In this document: positions 1 through 8,884 of the stretch, piece after piece | Layout: each line of letters opens with the position of its first letter | How positions within the stretch are numbered: position 1 is the first letter of the stretch | Source: UBA4582 sp964228885 | GTDB taxonomy: Bacteria; Pseudomonadota; Gammaproteobacteria; Pseudomonadales; Azotimanducaceae | Direction: 5' to 3' | NCBI GenBank assembly: GCA_964228885.1 | Contig: CAXRCG010000203.1 | Span: forward strand, 15,030 to 79,029 | DNA length: 64,000 bases | Position numbers and translations under genes: made by a program | The notes under the pieces: generated by a model | Database searches by the model: none | Told to the model about the DNA's origin: nothing | Seen by the model: only the letters and a program-made list of their open reading frames with translations

Positions 1-2163
1 ACAATAGCTGAGTTTCAATTTGACGAACAAATAGATGACCGTCGTAAAAATCTAGCGGTCATTAACAGGGATGGCAACTTGTTTTTAGCTGATTTTGACA
101 CCGGCGAACGCACTGCGCTCACACTGTCAGCGGCAAAAGACTTGTCAGGTCGATTTATGTCTGATGAAGAGAGGATCATGTTTAGTCGCGATGGACAGCA
201 ATATTCCGTCGACATTGATACAGGGTTGGTTTCTCAGCTGACCAATATTAAGGTTGGCACAAACGCGGCAAAGAAACCTGACTACAGTTTTTTAAGCAGC
301 CAACGACTCATTACTGCTCATGCCGAGGCACACCGCCGTAAAGAAGTGCGAAACGAGCGAGAGAAGCAAAGAGCCCGAACAAACGAATTAGGACATCTCC
401 AGCCCGTATATCTAGGAGACGAACGCAGACTGATTTGGAACGTCACCTCGACCGATGGCAAGTACAGTATCGTGGTCACCACAGAGGACACTGGCGAGAG
501 CGGCGTCAGGGAGAAAATGCCCAACTATGTGACTGAGACTGGCTACACAGAACATGTGCCAATTAGAACCAAGGTAGGTGAAAAGGTACCGAGTGGACAC
601 TTTATAGCATTGGTCAAACTGTCAACCGGAGAAACCACTTCGCTAGATTATTCCAACCTTGCCGGTATTAAAAATGATCCTCTCAAAAAACTAAGGTCAT
701 CAGCCGCTGACTGGCACGTCGCGCGAGGTGCTGATCGCAAAGAAATAGAACAGAAACTGGAGGCCGAATCGATACGTTCGGTTAGAGTCGAGGGAATCAA
801 GTGGAATAACGCAGGTACAGTCGCCGCGATTCAACTCCACAGCATTGACAACAAGGATCGATGGTTGGTAACCCTAGACCCGTTAAAGCCCAAGCTCACA
901 TTGCAACATCGACTAACAGATGAACGATGGATCAACTATGTTCACAATGACTATGGCTGGATGCCTGATAACCAAACTTTGTGGTTCTTATCTGAACAAT
1001 CCGGCTATTCGCATCTTTATCTTAAAAATCTTACCCAACGACGCGCCCAGCAGCTAACAAGCGGAAATTATATTGTTGAGTCTCCAACACTTTCCGTCGC
1101 CGGTGACTATTTTACCGTCATCGCCAATCCCGAGGATGCAGGTAGCTACGACATTTATCGCGTCAGCTCGGAAAAAGAAATGGCAAAAATATCAAGCCTG
1201 TCCGCAGACCCTCGAAGTCGCGTTGGTGATCGGCCATTTATGATTTCCCCCGATGAGACCGATTTGCTATTTCGACACTCAGTATCAAACAAACCTCCTG
1301 AGTGGTATCTACAGGAAAATCGACCGAATGCTGTACCAAAACAGGTCACCAAAACAACCAGCCTTGCCTTTTTAGAACAGTCTTGGCAGCAACCGGCATT
1401 TATTGATATTCCCTCAACACATTTCGATGGCGCATTGCGGGCTCGCGTTTATGCTCCAGCAAAAACCAAAAACGCGCTACCTATTATTGTCTTCGTCCAT
1501 GGCGCGGGTTATCTGCAGAATGCCCACACTGGTTGGTCCAATTACTTTAGAGAGTACATGTTCAACAATCTTCTTGCCGAGCAAGGATATCTGGTACTCG
1601 ACCTAGATTATCGCGGGTCCCGTGGTTATGGCCGCGGTTTTCGTACGGCAATTTACCGAACTATGGGGCACCCAGAACTTGAGGACCTGCTAGATGGCAT
1701 CGACTGGCTGGTCACTAACAGACGAGGCGACCCTAACCGTGTTGGCGTCTATGGCGGTTCGTATGGCGGTTTTATGGCGCTTATGGCAATGTTTCGTGCG
1801 CCAGACAAAGTTTCTGCAGCCGCGGCACTGAGACCAGTGACAGACTGGGCAAACTACAATCACGGTTACACATCGAACATTCTAAACACGCCATTGGTTG
1901 ACCCGTCTGCTTATGAATTAAGCTCTCCAATATACTACGCTAGCGCATTCCCGAATAAGCCACTACTCATTGCACACGGCATGCAGGATAGTAATGTCCA
2001 TGTGCAGGACTCAATCAAGTTACATCAACGTCTGATAGAACTTAAGAAAGAGAACTTCGAGCTAGCGCTTTACCCTCTCGACCAACACGGGTTCAAATAT
2101 CCCTCGTCGTGGCTAGATGAATATCGTCGAATTTATAAACTTTTCGAGGACCACGTTCGCTAA
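1..2163 (+). CDS. S9 family prolyl oligopeptidase, 5' end outside the window
   Basis: The frame is open from the first base, so the true start lies upstream and 720 residues are visible. The N-terminal part is repetitive beta-propeller-like sequence (DPP IV N-terminal type). The C-terminal third is an alpha/beta hydrolase of the S9 family, which cleaves short peptides, often after proline. The nucleophile is Ser587 (window numbering) in YGGSYGGF, the acid is Asp663 in GMQDSN and the base is His696 in DQHGF, so the triad is complete. Any signal peptide would be outside the window. It is followed 111 bp downstream on the same strand by an aminopeptidase P gene, which points to joint use in peptide breakdown. 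The family call is secure; the precise substrate is unknown. Confidence 0.93.
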   Translation, partial: TIAEFQFDEQIDDRRKNLAVINRDGNLFLADFDTGERTALTLSAAKDLSGRFMSDEERIMFSRDGQQYSVDIDTGLVSQLTNIKVGTNAAKKPDYSFLSSQRLITAHAEAHRRKEVRNEREKQRARTNELGHLQPVYLGDERRLIWNVTSTDGKYSIVVTTEDTGESGVREKMPNYVTETGYTEHVPIRTKVGEKVPSGHFIALVKLSTGETTSLDYSNLAGIKNDPLKKLRSSAADWHVARGADRKEIEQKLEAESIRSVRVEGIKWNNAGTVAAIQLHSIDNKDRWLVTLDPLKPKLTLQHRLTDERWINYVHNDYGWMPDNQTLWFLSEQSGYSHLYLKNLTQRRAQQLTSGNYIVESPTLSVAGDYFTVIANPEDAGSYDIYRVSSEKEMAKISSLSADPRSRVGDRPFMISPDETDLLFRHSVSNKPPEWYLQENRPNAVPKQVTKTTSLAFLEQSWQQPAFIDIPSTHFDGALRARVYAPAKTKNALPIIVFVHGAGYLQNAHTGWSNYFREYMFNNLLAEQGYLVLDLDYRGSRGYGRGFRTAIYRTMGHPELEDLLDGIDWLVTNRRGDPNRVGVYGGSYGGFMALMAMFRAPDKVSAAAALRPVTDWANYNHGYTSNILNTPLVDPSAYELSSPIYYASAFPNKPLLIAHGMQDSNVHVQDSIKLHQRLIELKKENFELALYPLDQHGFKYPSSWLDEYRRIYKLFEDHVR

Positions 2164-2274
2164 CGCATGGACCTAGCGAAGAGAATTTCAGGCAGCGGGT
2201 AGATTGACCGCGAAACAACGAGCAAAAGACAACTTGAACCCGATTTCACATTTGTTGGAGAGTCACAAGAAATT

Positions 2275-4053
2275 ATGAGTAAACTCATTCAGGAACGACT
2301 AACGCAAGTTCGTTCAGAATTCGCGCTTAACAACATCGATGCCTATGTCGTACCAAGGGCTGACGAACATCTAGGAGAATATGTTCCACTGCAAAATGAA
2401 AGGCTTGCATGGATCAGTGGTTTTACAGGCTCTGCTGGCATGGTAGTTGTGCTTAAAACCGGTGCAGCTATCTTCGTCGATGGGCGTTACACCATTCAGG
2501 TTCGGCAACAAGTATCAGCGGAGCACTATGAATTTCACCACCTGATTGAAGAACCACCCATGAACTGGCTATCTGAACATCTAGGCCCCGGTGCCAGAGT
2601 TGGCTTTGACAGTCGAATGCACTCCTACTCGTGGTACGAAGAAAGCCGTCAGTTGTTAGCGAAGCAAGAAATAGCGTTGGTTGAGATTCCTCAAAATCCA
2701 ATCGACAAACACTGGCAGGGCCGACCAGAGGCTAGCCAAAATCTCGCACTACTGCTCTCGGAAGCATTCACAGGCGAATCGAGCGCGAGCAAACGACACC
2801 GCATTGGTGAAGAAATTGGCAAACTCAACGCAGACCTAGCTCTTCTCACCCAACTAGATTCTATCGCCTGGCTGCTTAATATCCGTGGCGCGGATGTTCC
2901 CAGATTACCTGTACTATTATCATTTGCGACGCTGGACAAGAATGGGCAAGTGACCCTTTATACTGACCCACGCAAATTGACTAACGATTTCAGTTCGCAT
3001 GTTGGCGATGGCGTTACTATCAAAAATTTCGAGGAGCTCCAAAGCGCTCTCGAAACAATCGGAAGAGGCGGCCTTAAAGTGCTGGCAGACCCACTAACGG
3101 CTAATGCATGGTGTCATCTACGCTGTATTGAGTCGGGCGCCGAACTCGTTTCTGGCACAGATCCTGTATTGATACCCAAGTCACAAAAAAACCAGACTGA
3201 ACTTGTCGGCATGCAAAACTGCCATATACGAGATGGTGCTGCGCTGTCACGCTTTCTTCACTGGATAGAAAGCGAGGTTGAGGCGGGCAAACTCCACGAT
3301 GAAGGTAAACTATCTGACAAACTTGAGTCTTTTCGGATGACGCAGTCCAATATTCAGGATTTGTCTTTTGACACTATTTCCGCAGCGGGCTCTAATGGTG
3401 CACTCTGCCACTACAACCACCTCAACGGCGAGCCTGCAAAACTGGCACTCAACAACCTTTATCTTGTTGATTCTGGCGGCCAATATCTTGATGGTACTAC
3501 CGATGTCACCCGAACAGTCACCATTGGTGAACCAAGTGCAGAACACCGTAAGATGTTTACGCTGGTTTTGAAAGGACACATCGCGCTCGCTACTGCTATC
3601 TTCCCTGAAGGTACAGGCGGCATGCAGCTAGATGCGCTTGCACGACAATTTCTCTGGAGCGCAGGTTATGATTATGACCATGGTACAGGGCACGGCGTTG
3701 GCAATTTCTTGAGCGTACACGAGGGACCCCAAAGCATTGCAAAGACCGGATCAAAGCAAGCGCTGTTACCCGGCATGGTGCTCTCTAATGAACCGGGTTA
3801 TTACAAAGAAAATAACTACGGTATCCGCTGCGAAAACCTGATGGTTGTCATCGAGCATGGCAACGGTATGTTGGGCTTTAAAACACTGACCTTTGCGCCT
3901 TTTGACCTTCGCCTGGTTAATACAAGCCTGATGACGGCAAATGAAATAGCATGGCTAAATCGCTATCACGAGAACGTCCGACAGAAGCTTTCGAGTCATT
4001 TAACCGGCGCAGACCTAGCGTGGCTTCGGGTTGCCACACAGGCCGCTGTTTAG
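2275..4053 (+). CDS. Xaa-Pro aminopeptidase (aminopeptidase P, M24B), three-domain form
   Basis: This enzyme removes the N-terminal residue from peptides whose second residue is proline. At 592 residues it has the long three-domain layout of the cytosolic XPNPEP1 type (two creatinase-like N-terminal domains, then the M24 pita-bread domain) rather than the shorter E. coli PepP layout. The five expected dinuclear-metal ligands are visible: Asp399 (VDSGGQ), Asp410 (DGTTDVTRT), His473 (GTGHGVG), Glu506 (NEPGYY) and Glu520 (RCENL). No signal peptide is seen, so it is probably cytosolic. The ATG has a GGAGAG element upstream, though at rather long spacing. The S9 peptidase gene just upstream would supply short proline-containing peptides. 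Confidence 0.95.
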   Translation: MSKLIQERLTQVRSEFALNNIDAYVVPRADEHLGEYVPLQNERLAWISGFTGSAGMVVVLKTGAAIFVDGRYTIQVRQQVSAEHYEFHHLIEEPPMNWLSEHLGPGARVGFDSRMHSYSWYEESRQLLAKQEIALVEIPQNPIDKHWQGRPEASQNLALLLSEAFTGESSASKRHRIGEEIGKLNADLALLTQLDSIAWLLNIRGADVPRLPVLLSFATLDKNGQVTLYTDPRKLTNDFSSHVGDGVTIKNFEELQSALETIGRGGLKVLADPLTANAWCHLRCIESGAELVSGTDPVLIPKSQKNQTELVGMQNCHIRDGAALSRFLHWIESEVEAGKLHDEGKLSDKLESFRMTQSNIQDLSFDTISAAGSNGALCHYNHLNGEPAKLALNNLYLVDSGGQYLDGTTDVTRTVTIGEPSAEHRKMFTLVLKGHIALATAIFPEGTGGMQLDALARQFLWSAGYDYDHGTGHGVGNFLSVHEGPQSIAKTGSKQALLPGMVLSNEPGYYKENNYGIRCENLMVVIEHGNGMLGFKTLTFAPFDLRLVNTSLMTANEIAWLNRYHENVRQKLSSHLTGADLAWLRVATQAAV

Positions 4054-4100
4054 CACTCAGACCCACAGAAAAAAGAGGACACTGAAACACAGACTCGTGC

Positions 4101-4117
4101 GCCCTGACAGGCAGGGC
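4101..4117. terminator. Intergenic hairpin between convergent genes
   Basis: A GCCCTG/CAGGGC stem of 6 bp with a 5-nt loop lies between the convergent aminopeptidase P and SDR genes. No U-tract follows on either strand, so a terminator role is only suggested by position. Confidence 0.3.
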
Positions 4118-4129
4118 CCATGAGGCCTA

Positions 4130-4966
4130 CTAGATCACATAGGCATCAGCAGATGCCCGCACGGTGATTTCCGAAATCGAAACTCCCCAAGGCTGATTAA
4201 TGACGTAGATAATCTGTTCAGCAAGATATTCCGGCTCAAGCGCCCAATACTGAATATTATTGCTGTCCATGTCTTCTGAGGACAAAGCGCCTTCTGCCGC
4301 GGCGGTAAACTTTTCCATATACTCAGGTGCATTCAAACCAAGGATGCCGGTAACTGCTTCTGGGTTTACCACGCCGCTTCCCAACGCCGTGGCAGGCACG
4401 CCTGTAGGTTTCACCGTTGTCACCTTGATTTTACCGAGGGATTCCTGACGTAGGGATTCCGAGAGGAAAGCGACAGCGGCCTTGGTCGCGCCATAGACAC
4501 CACCACCCGTGACAGGATGGTTACCATAGATGGAAGAGATGTTAATGATATGGCCACGCCCCTGCTTCATCATCGTGTCGTGGGTCGCAGCAATACCGTT
4601 TAGCACACCCTTGATATTAATATCTATACAACGGTCCCAGGCATCGTGCGCAGATTCATGGTCTCTAAAGAATGCCAGCGGCATCACACCGGCGTTATTT
4701 ATCATCACATCCACTCGACCAAATGTTTTCACTGCGTGATTAACCAATGCTCGCATTTCTGATCTCACGGTAACATCGACTCCCAAACACGAAACGCGCG
4801 CCCCTTGCGCTTTGAGCGGCTCAATCACCTCGTTCAACGCTGCTTCGTTGATGTCCCCGGCGACCACGCTGGCGCCCAGTGCTGTTGCTTTTTCACTCAC
4901 GAGCTTGCCGAAGCCGCTCGCGGCACCAGTAACAACAATCACTTTGTCTTCAATATAATTACTCAT
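4130..4966 (-). CDS. Short-chain dehydrogenase/reductase (classical SDR)
   Basis: A 278-residue NAD(P)-dependent oxidoreductase. The Rossmann glycine motif TGAASGFG is at residues 13-20, NNAG near 90-93, the catalytic Ser at 144/145 and YxxxK as Tyr158/Lys162. The chosen ATG at 4966 has AAGGA eight bases upstream; the open frame runs a further 13 codons but has no better start. It begins 2 bp after the stop of the upstream metallo-beta-lactamase-like gene, so the two are almost certainly one operon. The substrate cannot be read from the sequence. The neighbourhood of oxygenases and an acyl-CoA dehydrogenase suggests an alcohol or ketone intermediate in breakdown of a hydrophobic compound (inference). 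Confidence 0.92.
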   Translation of the reverse strand: MSNYIEDKVIVVTGAASGFGKLVSEKATALGASVVAGDINEAALNEVIEPLKAQGARVSCLGVDVTVRSEMRALVNHAVKTFGRVDVMINNAGVMPLAFFRDHESAHDAWDRCIDINIKGVLNGIAATHDTMMKQGRGHIINISSIYGNHPVTGGGVYGATKAAVAFLSESLRQESLGKIKVTTVKPTGVPATALGSGVVNPEAVTGILGLNAPEYMEKFTAAAEGALSSEDMDSNNIQYWALEPEYLAEQIIYVINQPWGVSISEITVRASADAYVI

Positions 4967-4968
4967 AT

Positions 4969-6252
4969 TTATTCCTTCGAAATGCTTTCTTCCGGTGAGC
5001 ACCAAGAAAGTTGTCCGGCTTGTAATAACTCAGCTGACGAGTGATATAGCGCCTTGGAAACGTAGGGACGTATTTCTTTAGCACGACGCCGGCAAAGGTC
5101 GGCTTTTAACACCCGAGCCCGCAGCACTGTCTCATCTACCGTGCCGGCGTTAGCAATAAGATCAACTACGTGCAAGGCCAGCTGAACGTGGCCTTCGTCC
5201 CGGAGCACTTCTGCTCGCTTGATGACCGCCTCTGGATCTGTTATCGCCGACAGCACAGCATCACCAGCATCATTGATGCTCTCAGGATGAAGGGTAGTCG
5301 GGTTGCGATCCCACCAGCCGTTCTCCTCACGATAGATATCTCGTACGATATACTCGGGCGCGCCATAGCGTGCTTTCATATACTCTATTTGTTGCAAGTC
5401 TTCGGGATAGGTGATGTCTTCCAGAATTTCCCACTCGCTCATACCTCGGTTCATTCGACTCACCACTTCACGCCGAAACCATCGCAAGCGTTCAGCGGTT
5501 CCTGATAAACGTATGTGGACCTCCGCGGGATCGTCGATCATCGGCCCAAATTCCTGAACGAGGATCTTCGCACCCAACGAGGCCATTAGTTCGCAAGACT
5601 CCGCCCAGCGAATGGTAAAACGCTGTGTTCGCAAGGGTGTACCGATATTCGGAATGGTCGTGCCTGGGAAGGCAGCACCCGCATAAAGGACTTCATCATC
5701 CGGCAGCCACATCGCAATACAGTCGTCGGTCTCTGACGGCACCCACAACAATTCGACCCGTCGTCCCTTGAGCGGCAACATGATCCTCGAAGTAAAGGTC
5801 ATATCGGGATCGCGCATCGCGAATTTTATCTTGGCGCCGGGAAATTGCATCGCAGCCAATTTCTGCTGTAGACCCTGAGTTTCACGGTAGCGAATGTAGC
5901 GTTTTCGGCAGTTCTCGTGGGCGACTAAAATCGGCGCGGCCTCACCGCGAGACTCATTATGGTCAATCCAGTCATCCGCACCATCGTTATATCCGAGATG
6001 CCCGTGCGAATAACAGATCATTTGCACTGGCTTGTCGGTCACCGTTCTTAACGCTTCGATCATTTTTGCTGTAGCGCCGCGACCAGGCCCCGAGTCCATA
6101 AGGACAATACCTTCAGCACCCTCCACCGCTAGCGCATTACCCTGAGCAGGCAAAATATATATGCCGGGCAGAACCTCTCGAAAACCCTCGGCTCCCTCAA
6201 GAATGTTCTTTGTTCTTTCTTTTTTTTCCTCGCTCACTTGTTTTTGCTCCAC
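4969..6252 (-). CDS. Metallo-beta-lactamase fold hydrolase with alkylsulfatase-like dimerisation region
   Basis: A 427-residue protein starting at a GTG with AGAGTGGTG six bases upstream. Residues about 30-250 have the MBL fold pattern (MDSGPGRG near 52-59). Residues about 285-340 resemble the alkyl-sulfatase dimerisation domain (a YMKARYGAPEYIVRDIY segment followed by GWWDRNP). The usual zinc motif HxHxDH is altered: the sequence reads H83-G-H85-L-G-Y, so the Asp and third His are Gly and Tyr. A later AHEN and a VPSETDD segment are retained. It may use one metal, a different ligand set, or a non-sulfatase reaction. It has no signal peptide, whereas the well-studied alkylsulfatases are usually exported. 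It is co-transcribed with the downstream SDR. Confidence 0.8.
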   Translation of the reverse strand: MEQKQVSEEKKERTKNILEGAEGFREVLPGIYILPAQGNALAVEGAEGIVLMDSGPGRGATAKMIEALRTVTDKPVQMICYSHGHLGYNDGADDWIDHNESRGEAAPILVAHENCRKRYIRYRETQGLQQKLAAMQFPGAKIKFAMRDPDMTFTSRIMLPLKGRRVELLWVPSETDDCIAMWLPDDEVLYAGAAFPGTTIPNIGTPLRTQRFTIRWAESCELMASLGAKILVQEFGPMIDDPAEVHIRLSGTAERLRWFRREVVSRMNRGMSEWEILEDITYPEDLQQIEYMKARYGAPEYIVRDIYREENGWWDRNPTTLHPESINDAGDAVLSAITDPEAVIKRAEVLRDEGHVQLALHVVDLIANAGTVDETVLRARVLKADLCRRRAKEIRPYVSKALYHSSAELLQAGQLSWCSPEESISKE

Positions 6253-6368
6253 AAATTCACCACTCTAACCATATCATGGTTATTCACCGAGGTGCGCTGC
6301 GGGTTTAATGTCGGCCCATGTTTGATCATGTATGCTGTTGCTAAACCATGAGACCTACAGAGGTGCCA

Positions 6369-7163
6369 ATGCAAATCCCTATTCTCACCAGCAGTGCTCT
6401 TTCAGAACACATGCTTTCAGCCCTTGATCACGCAGGATGCTTGGTCGTCACAGGTCTACTTGATGAGGAGGACAGAAAATCGATCGGCGCAGAATTAGCG
6501 CCCCACATGGCCAATGCTCGCGTTGTCGAAGAGGATGATCCGGAACAGTTCTACCCTGCTCGAACGCGTCGCACCACGGCGCTGTTAACACGATCAAATA
6601 CCGTCGCCGAGCAACTGGTACCACACCCTATTTCAACCGATGTTTGCGATAGATTTCTGTTACCTAACGGTGAGCACGGATATCAACTACACGTGACCGC
6701 AGCACTTGAAGTGGGCCCTGGTGCCAGAGAGCAGGTGCTTCATCGTGAAGAAGATTCTTTTACTTACTTCCCTTTGCCCAGGCCAAATTTGATCGTTGCG
6801 AGCATGTGGGCTATTTCTGATTTCAGATCCGACAATGGCGCTACGAACATTGTACCGGGAAGTCATAAATGGCCGAAGGAGCGGGTGCCGGAAGATCACG
6901 AGATTGTACCGGCTGAAATGCCCGCAGGATCGGTCTTATTCTGGCTAGGAGGACTGTTACATGGGGCGGGCGCGAACACATCGCAAGATTGGCGTTACGG
7001 TGTCATATTGACTTATTCACTCGGATGGTTGAGGCAAGAAGAAAACCAGTATCTAAATGTACCCGCCGAACGAATCGCGAGGCTATCACCAAAGGTTAAA
7101 CAGATTGCTGGATTTGAGATGTACCGCGCACTTGGGTTTTATGACCCTTCCAGCGGTTCTTAA
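6369..7163 (+). CDS. PhyH-family Fe(II)/2-oxoglutarate dioxygenase, paralogue 1
   Basis: A 264-residue phytanoyl-CoA dioxygenase family protein, which would hydroxylate a small hydrophobic substrate using O2 and 2-oxoglutarate. The facial triad reads His125-x-Glu127 and His198 (LLHGAGAN), with Arg209 a candidate 2-oxoglutarate anchor. The acid is Glu rather than the common Asp. The start at 6369 is preferred over an in-frame ATG at 6348: it has AGAGGTG upstream, and its N-terminus lines up exactly with the two paralogues near 57.2-58.9 kb. It is divergent from the MBL/SDR operon with 116 bp between and is followed by an acyl-CoA dehydrogenase. The substrate is unknown. Confidence 0.9.
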   Translation: MQIPILTSSALSEHMLSALDHAGCLVVTGLLDEEDRKSIGAELAPHMANARVVEEDDPEQFYPARTRRTTALLTRSNTVAEQLVPHPISTDVCDRFLLPNGEHGYQLHVTAALEVGPGAREQVLHREEDSFTYFPLPRPNLIVASMWAISDFRSDNGATNIVPGSHKWPKERVPEDHEIVPAEMPAGSVLFWLGGLLHGAGANTSQDWRYGVILTYSLGWLRQEENQYLNVPAERIARLSPKVKQIAGFEMYRALGFYDPSSGS

Positions 7164-7286
7164 TGGGTGCGCGCTTTAACGATACGCTTTTTCGAACGCG
7201 GGATTAGCACGCCTAGTGACATAGGCCCCATGCTTTCGAAAGGCATCATGCCGCAATAAAACAAATACTTTCAGAGACGAGACACC

Positions 7287-8432
7287 ATGGACATCAATTT
7301 TCCACCTGATACAGATGCCTTTCGTGCCGAGGTACGGTCTTTCTTTGCAAACGACTATCCGAGCGACTTAATAGCCAAAGCAGCGAGTGGTGATCCTCTC
7401 GACAAAGAAGACTATCAAAAGTCCGAACAAGCATTGTCTGAAAAAAAATGGTTATGCGTGAACTGGCCAGAAGATGCTGGCGGGCCCGGCTGGGACGTTA
7501 CCAAAAAATTTATCTACGACGAGGAACTGGAACTTGCGGGTGCGATTAGCCCTGTGCCCATGGGCGTCATTTACGTCGGCCCTGTGATTGTGGCTTTTGG
7601 CAATGACGAGCAAAAAGAGCGATGGTTGCCAGGGATTGCGCAAAGCACGACTTTTTGGGCGCAGGGGTATTCAGAGCCGGGCTCCGGGTCAGATCTTGCA
7701 TCGCTGCAGTGTCAGGCTAAGAGAGATGGCGATGATTACATTGTAAATGGCACGAAGATCTGGACCAGTCTAGCCCAACATGCGGATTGGATCTTCGCGC
7801 TGGTAAGAACGAGTCATGAGGACGTTAAACAACAGGGCATTACGTTTCTTTGCGCTCCCATGAATAGCCCCGGGATAGAGGTTCACCCGATCATCACAAT
7901 AGATGGACGACACTCGCTCAACAGAGTGACCTTTGATAACGTACGCGTGCCGGTACAAAATCGCATAGGAGAAGAGGGGCACGGCTGGCATTACGCAAAT
8001 TTTTTGCTGGGAAACGAGAGGACCTCTTACGCGCATGTCGCGGGCAAACGCATGCAGATGGCTGCGATTGAGCAGTTTATGGAAAGCATTGGTGAGCACG
8101 AACACCAGGCACGATTCAATGACCTTTCCGTGCGGTTGGACACACTCGATATCACAGTGCTTCGTGTACTAGCCACCGTTGCCAATGGTGAATCTCCAGG
8201 AAACGAATCCTCAATCTTGAAAATTATGGCAACAGAACTTGCACAAGACATCACCGAGCTCGGCATGGTTGTGCGCCAGTATGCGGGCATTGCCCGTTTT
8301 AGTGCCGAGATGCCGGACAGAGCAGGGGCGAAAGCGATGGCTGACTATCTGGGTACAAGATCCCAATCAATCTATGGTGGCTCAAACGAAATCCAAAAGA
8401 ACATCATCGCCAAACGGGTGCTTGGCCTTTAG
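7287..8432 (+). CDS. Acyl-CoA dehydrogenase family flavoprotein
   Basis: A 381-residue FAD enzyme that would introduce an alpha-beta double bond into an acyl-CoA. The FAD/substrate motif GYSEPGSGSDLASL lies near residues 129-142, and the C-terminal YGGSNEIQKN signature is complete. Length is normal for the family. It lies 123 bp downstream of the PhyH gene on the same strand, so the two could act on the same pathway (hydroxylation and beta-oxidation of a branched or cyclic acid), but this is inference. Sequence character is closer to the steroid/terpenoid-associated ACADs than to short-chain housekeeping enzymes, judged only by eye. Confidence 0.93.
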   Translation: MDINFPPDTDAFRAEVRSFFANDYPSDLIAKAASGDPLDKEDYQKSEQALSEKKWLCVNWPEDAGGPGWDVTKKFIYDEELELAGAISPVPMGVIYVGPVIVAFGNDEQKERWLPGIAQSTTFWAQGYSEPGSGSDLASLQCQAKRDGDDYIVNGTKIWTSLAQHADWIFALVRTSHEDVKQQGITFLCAPMNSPGIEVHPIITIDGRHSLNRVTFDNVRVPVQNRIGEEGHGWHYANFLLGNERTSYAHVAGKRMQMAAIEQFMESIGEHEHQARFNDLSVRLDTLDITVLRVLATVANGESPGNESSILKIMATELAQDITELGMVVRQYAGIARFSAEMPDRAGAKAMADYLGTRSQSIYGGSNEIQKNIIAKRVLGL

Positions 8433-8494
8433 CTGCCTACTTAGCTTTCGTTTGAGCAAAGACTAGACTTCTGAGAAATTTTTGAGGAATGTAA

Positions 8495-8884
8495 ATGACT
8501 ACAACAACACTAGCGCTCGAATCTTGGGCAACGGGTGGCTGTCATTGCGGCAAGGTAAGATTCAAAGTATGGATAGAGAGTTTGGCAGTGATTGAGTGTA
8601 ATTGTTCTATCTGCCTAAAGAAGGGTTTCATTAATATTATTTCAAAACCCGAGCACTTTGAACTTACCCAAGGTGCGGAAAACCTAGCAACCTATCAATT
8701 CAATACAATGGTCGCCGAGCACAGGTTTTGCAAAACCTGTGGCATCCATACTCATACTCGACCACGATCACACCCTGACGCTTATGATGTTAATGCCCGT
8801 TGCCTCGACGCAGACATCACAACACTGAACATCACGCCTTTTGATGGTCAAAATTGGGAAACTAACGTCGAGTCAATTCAGTAA
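8495..8884 (+). CDS. GFA family zinc protein (glutathione-dependent formaldehyde-activating type)
   Basis: A 129-residue protein of the GFA/CENP-V fold. The cysteine pattern is complete: GGCHCG near residues 13-18, CNCSIC near 35-40 and FCKTCG near 79-84. These ligate structural zinc in known members. Members bind or process glutathione adducts of aldehydes, but many have no proven activity. The ATG has GAGGAATG upstream. Its stop codon directly abuts the stop of the convergent carotenoid oxygenase gene. A role in detoxifying aldehydes released by the adjacent oxygenases is plausible but only inferred. Confidence 0.9.
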   Translation: MTTTTLALESWATGGCHCGKVRFKVWIESLAVIECNCSICLKKGFINIISKPEHFELTQGAENLATYQFNTMVAEHRFCKTCGIHTHTRPRSHPDAYDVNARCLDADITTLNITPFDGQNWETNVESIQ

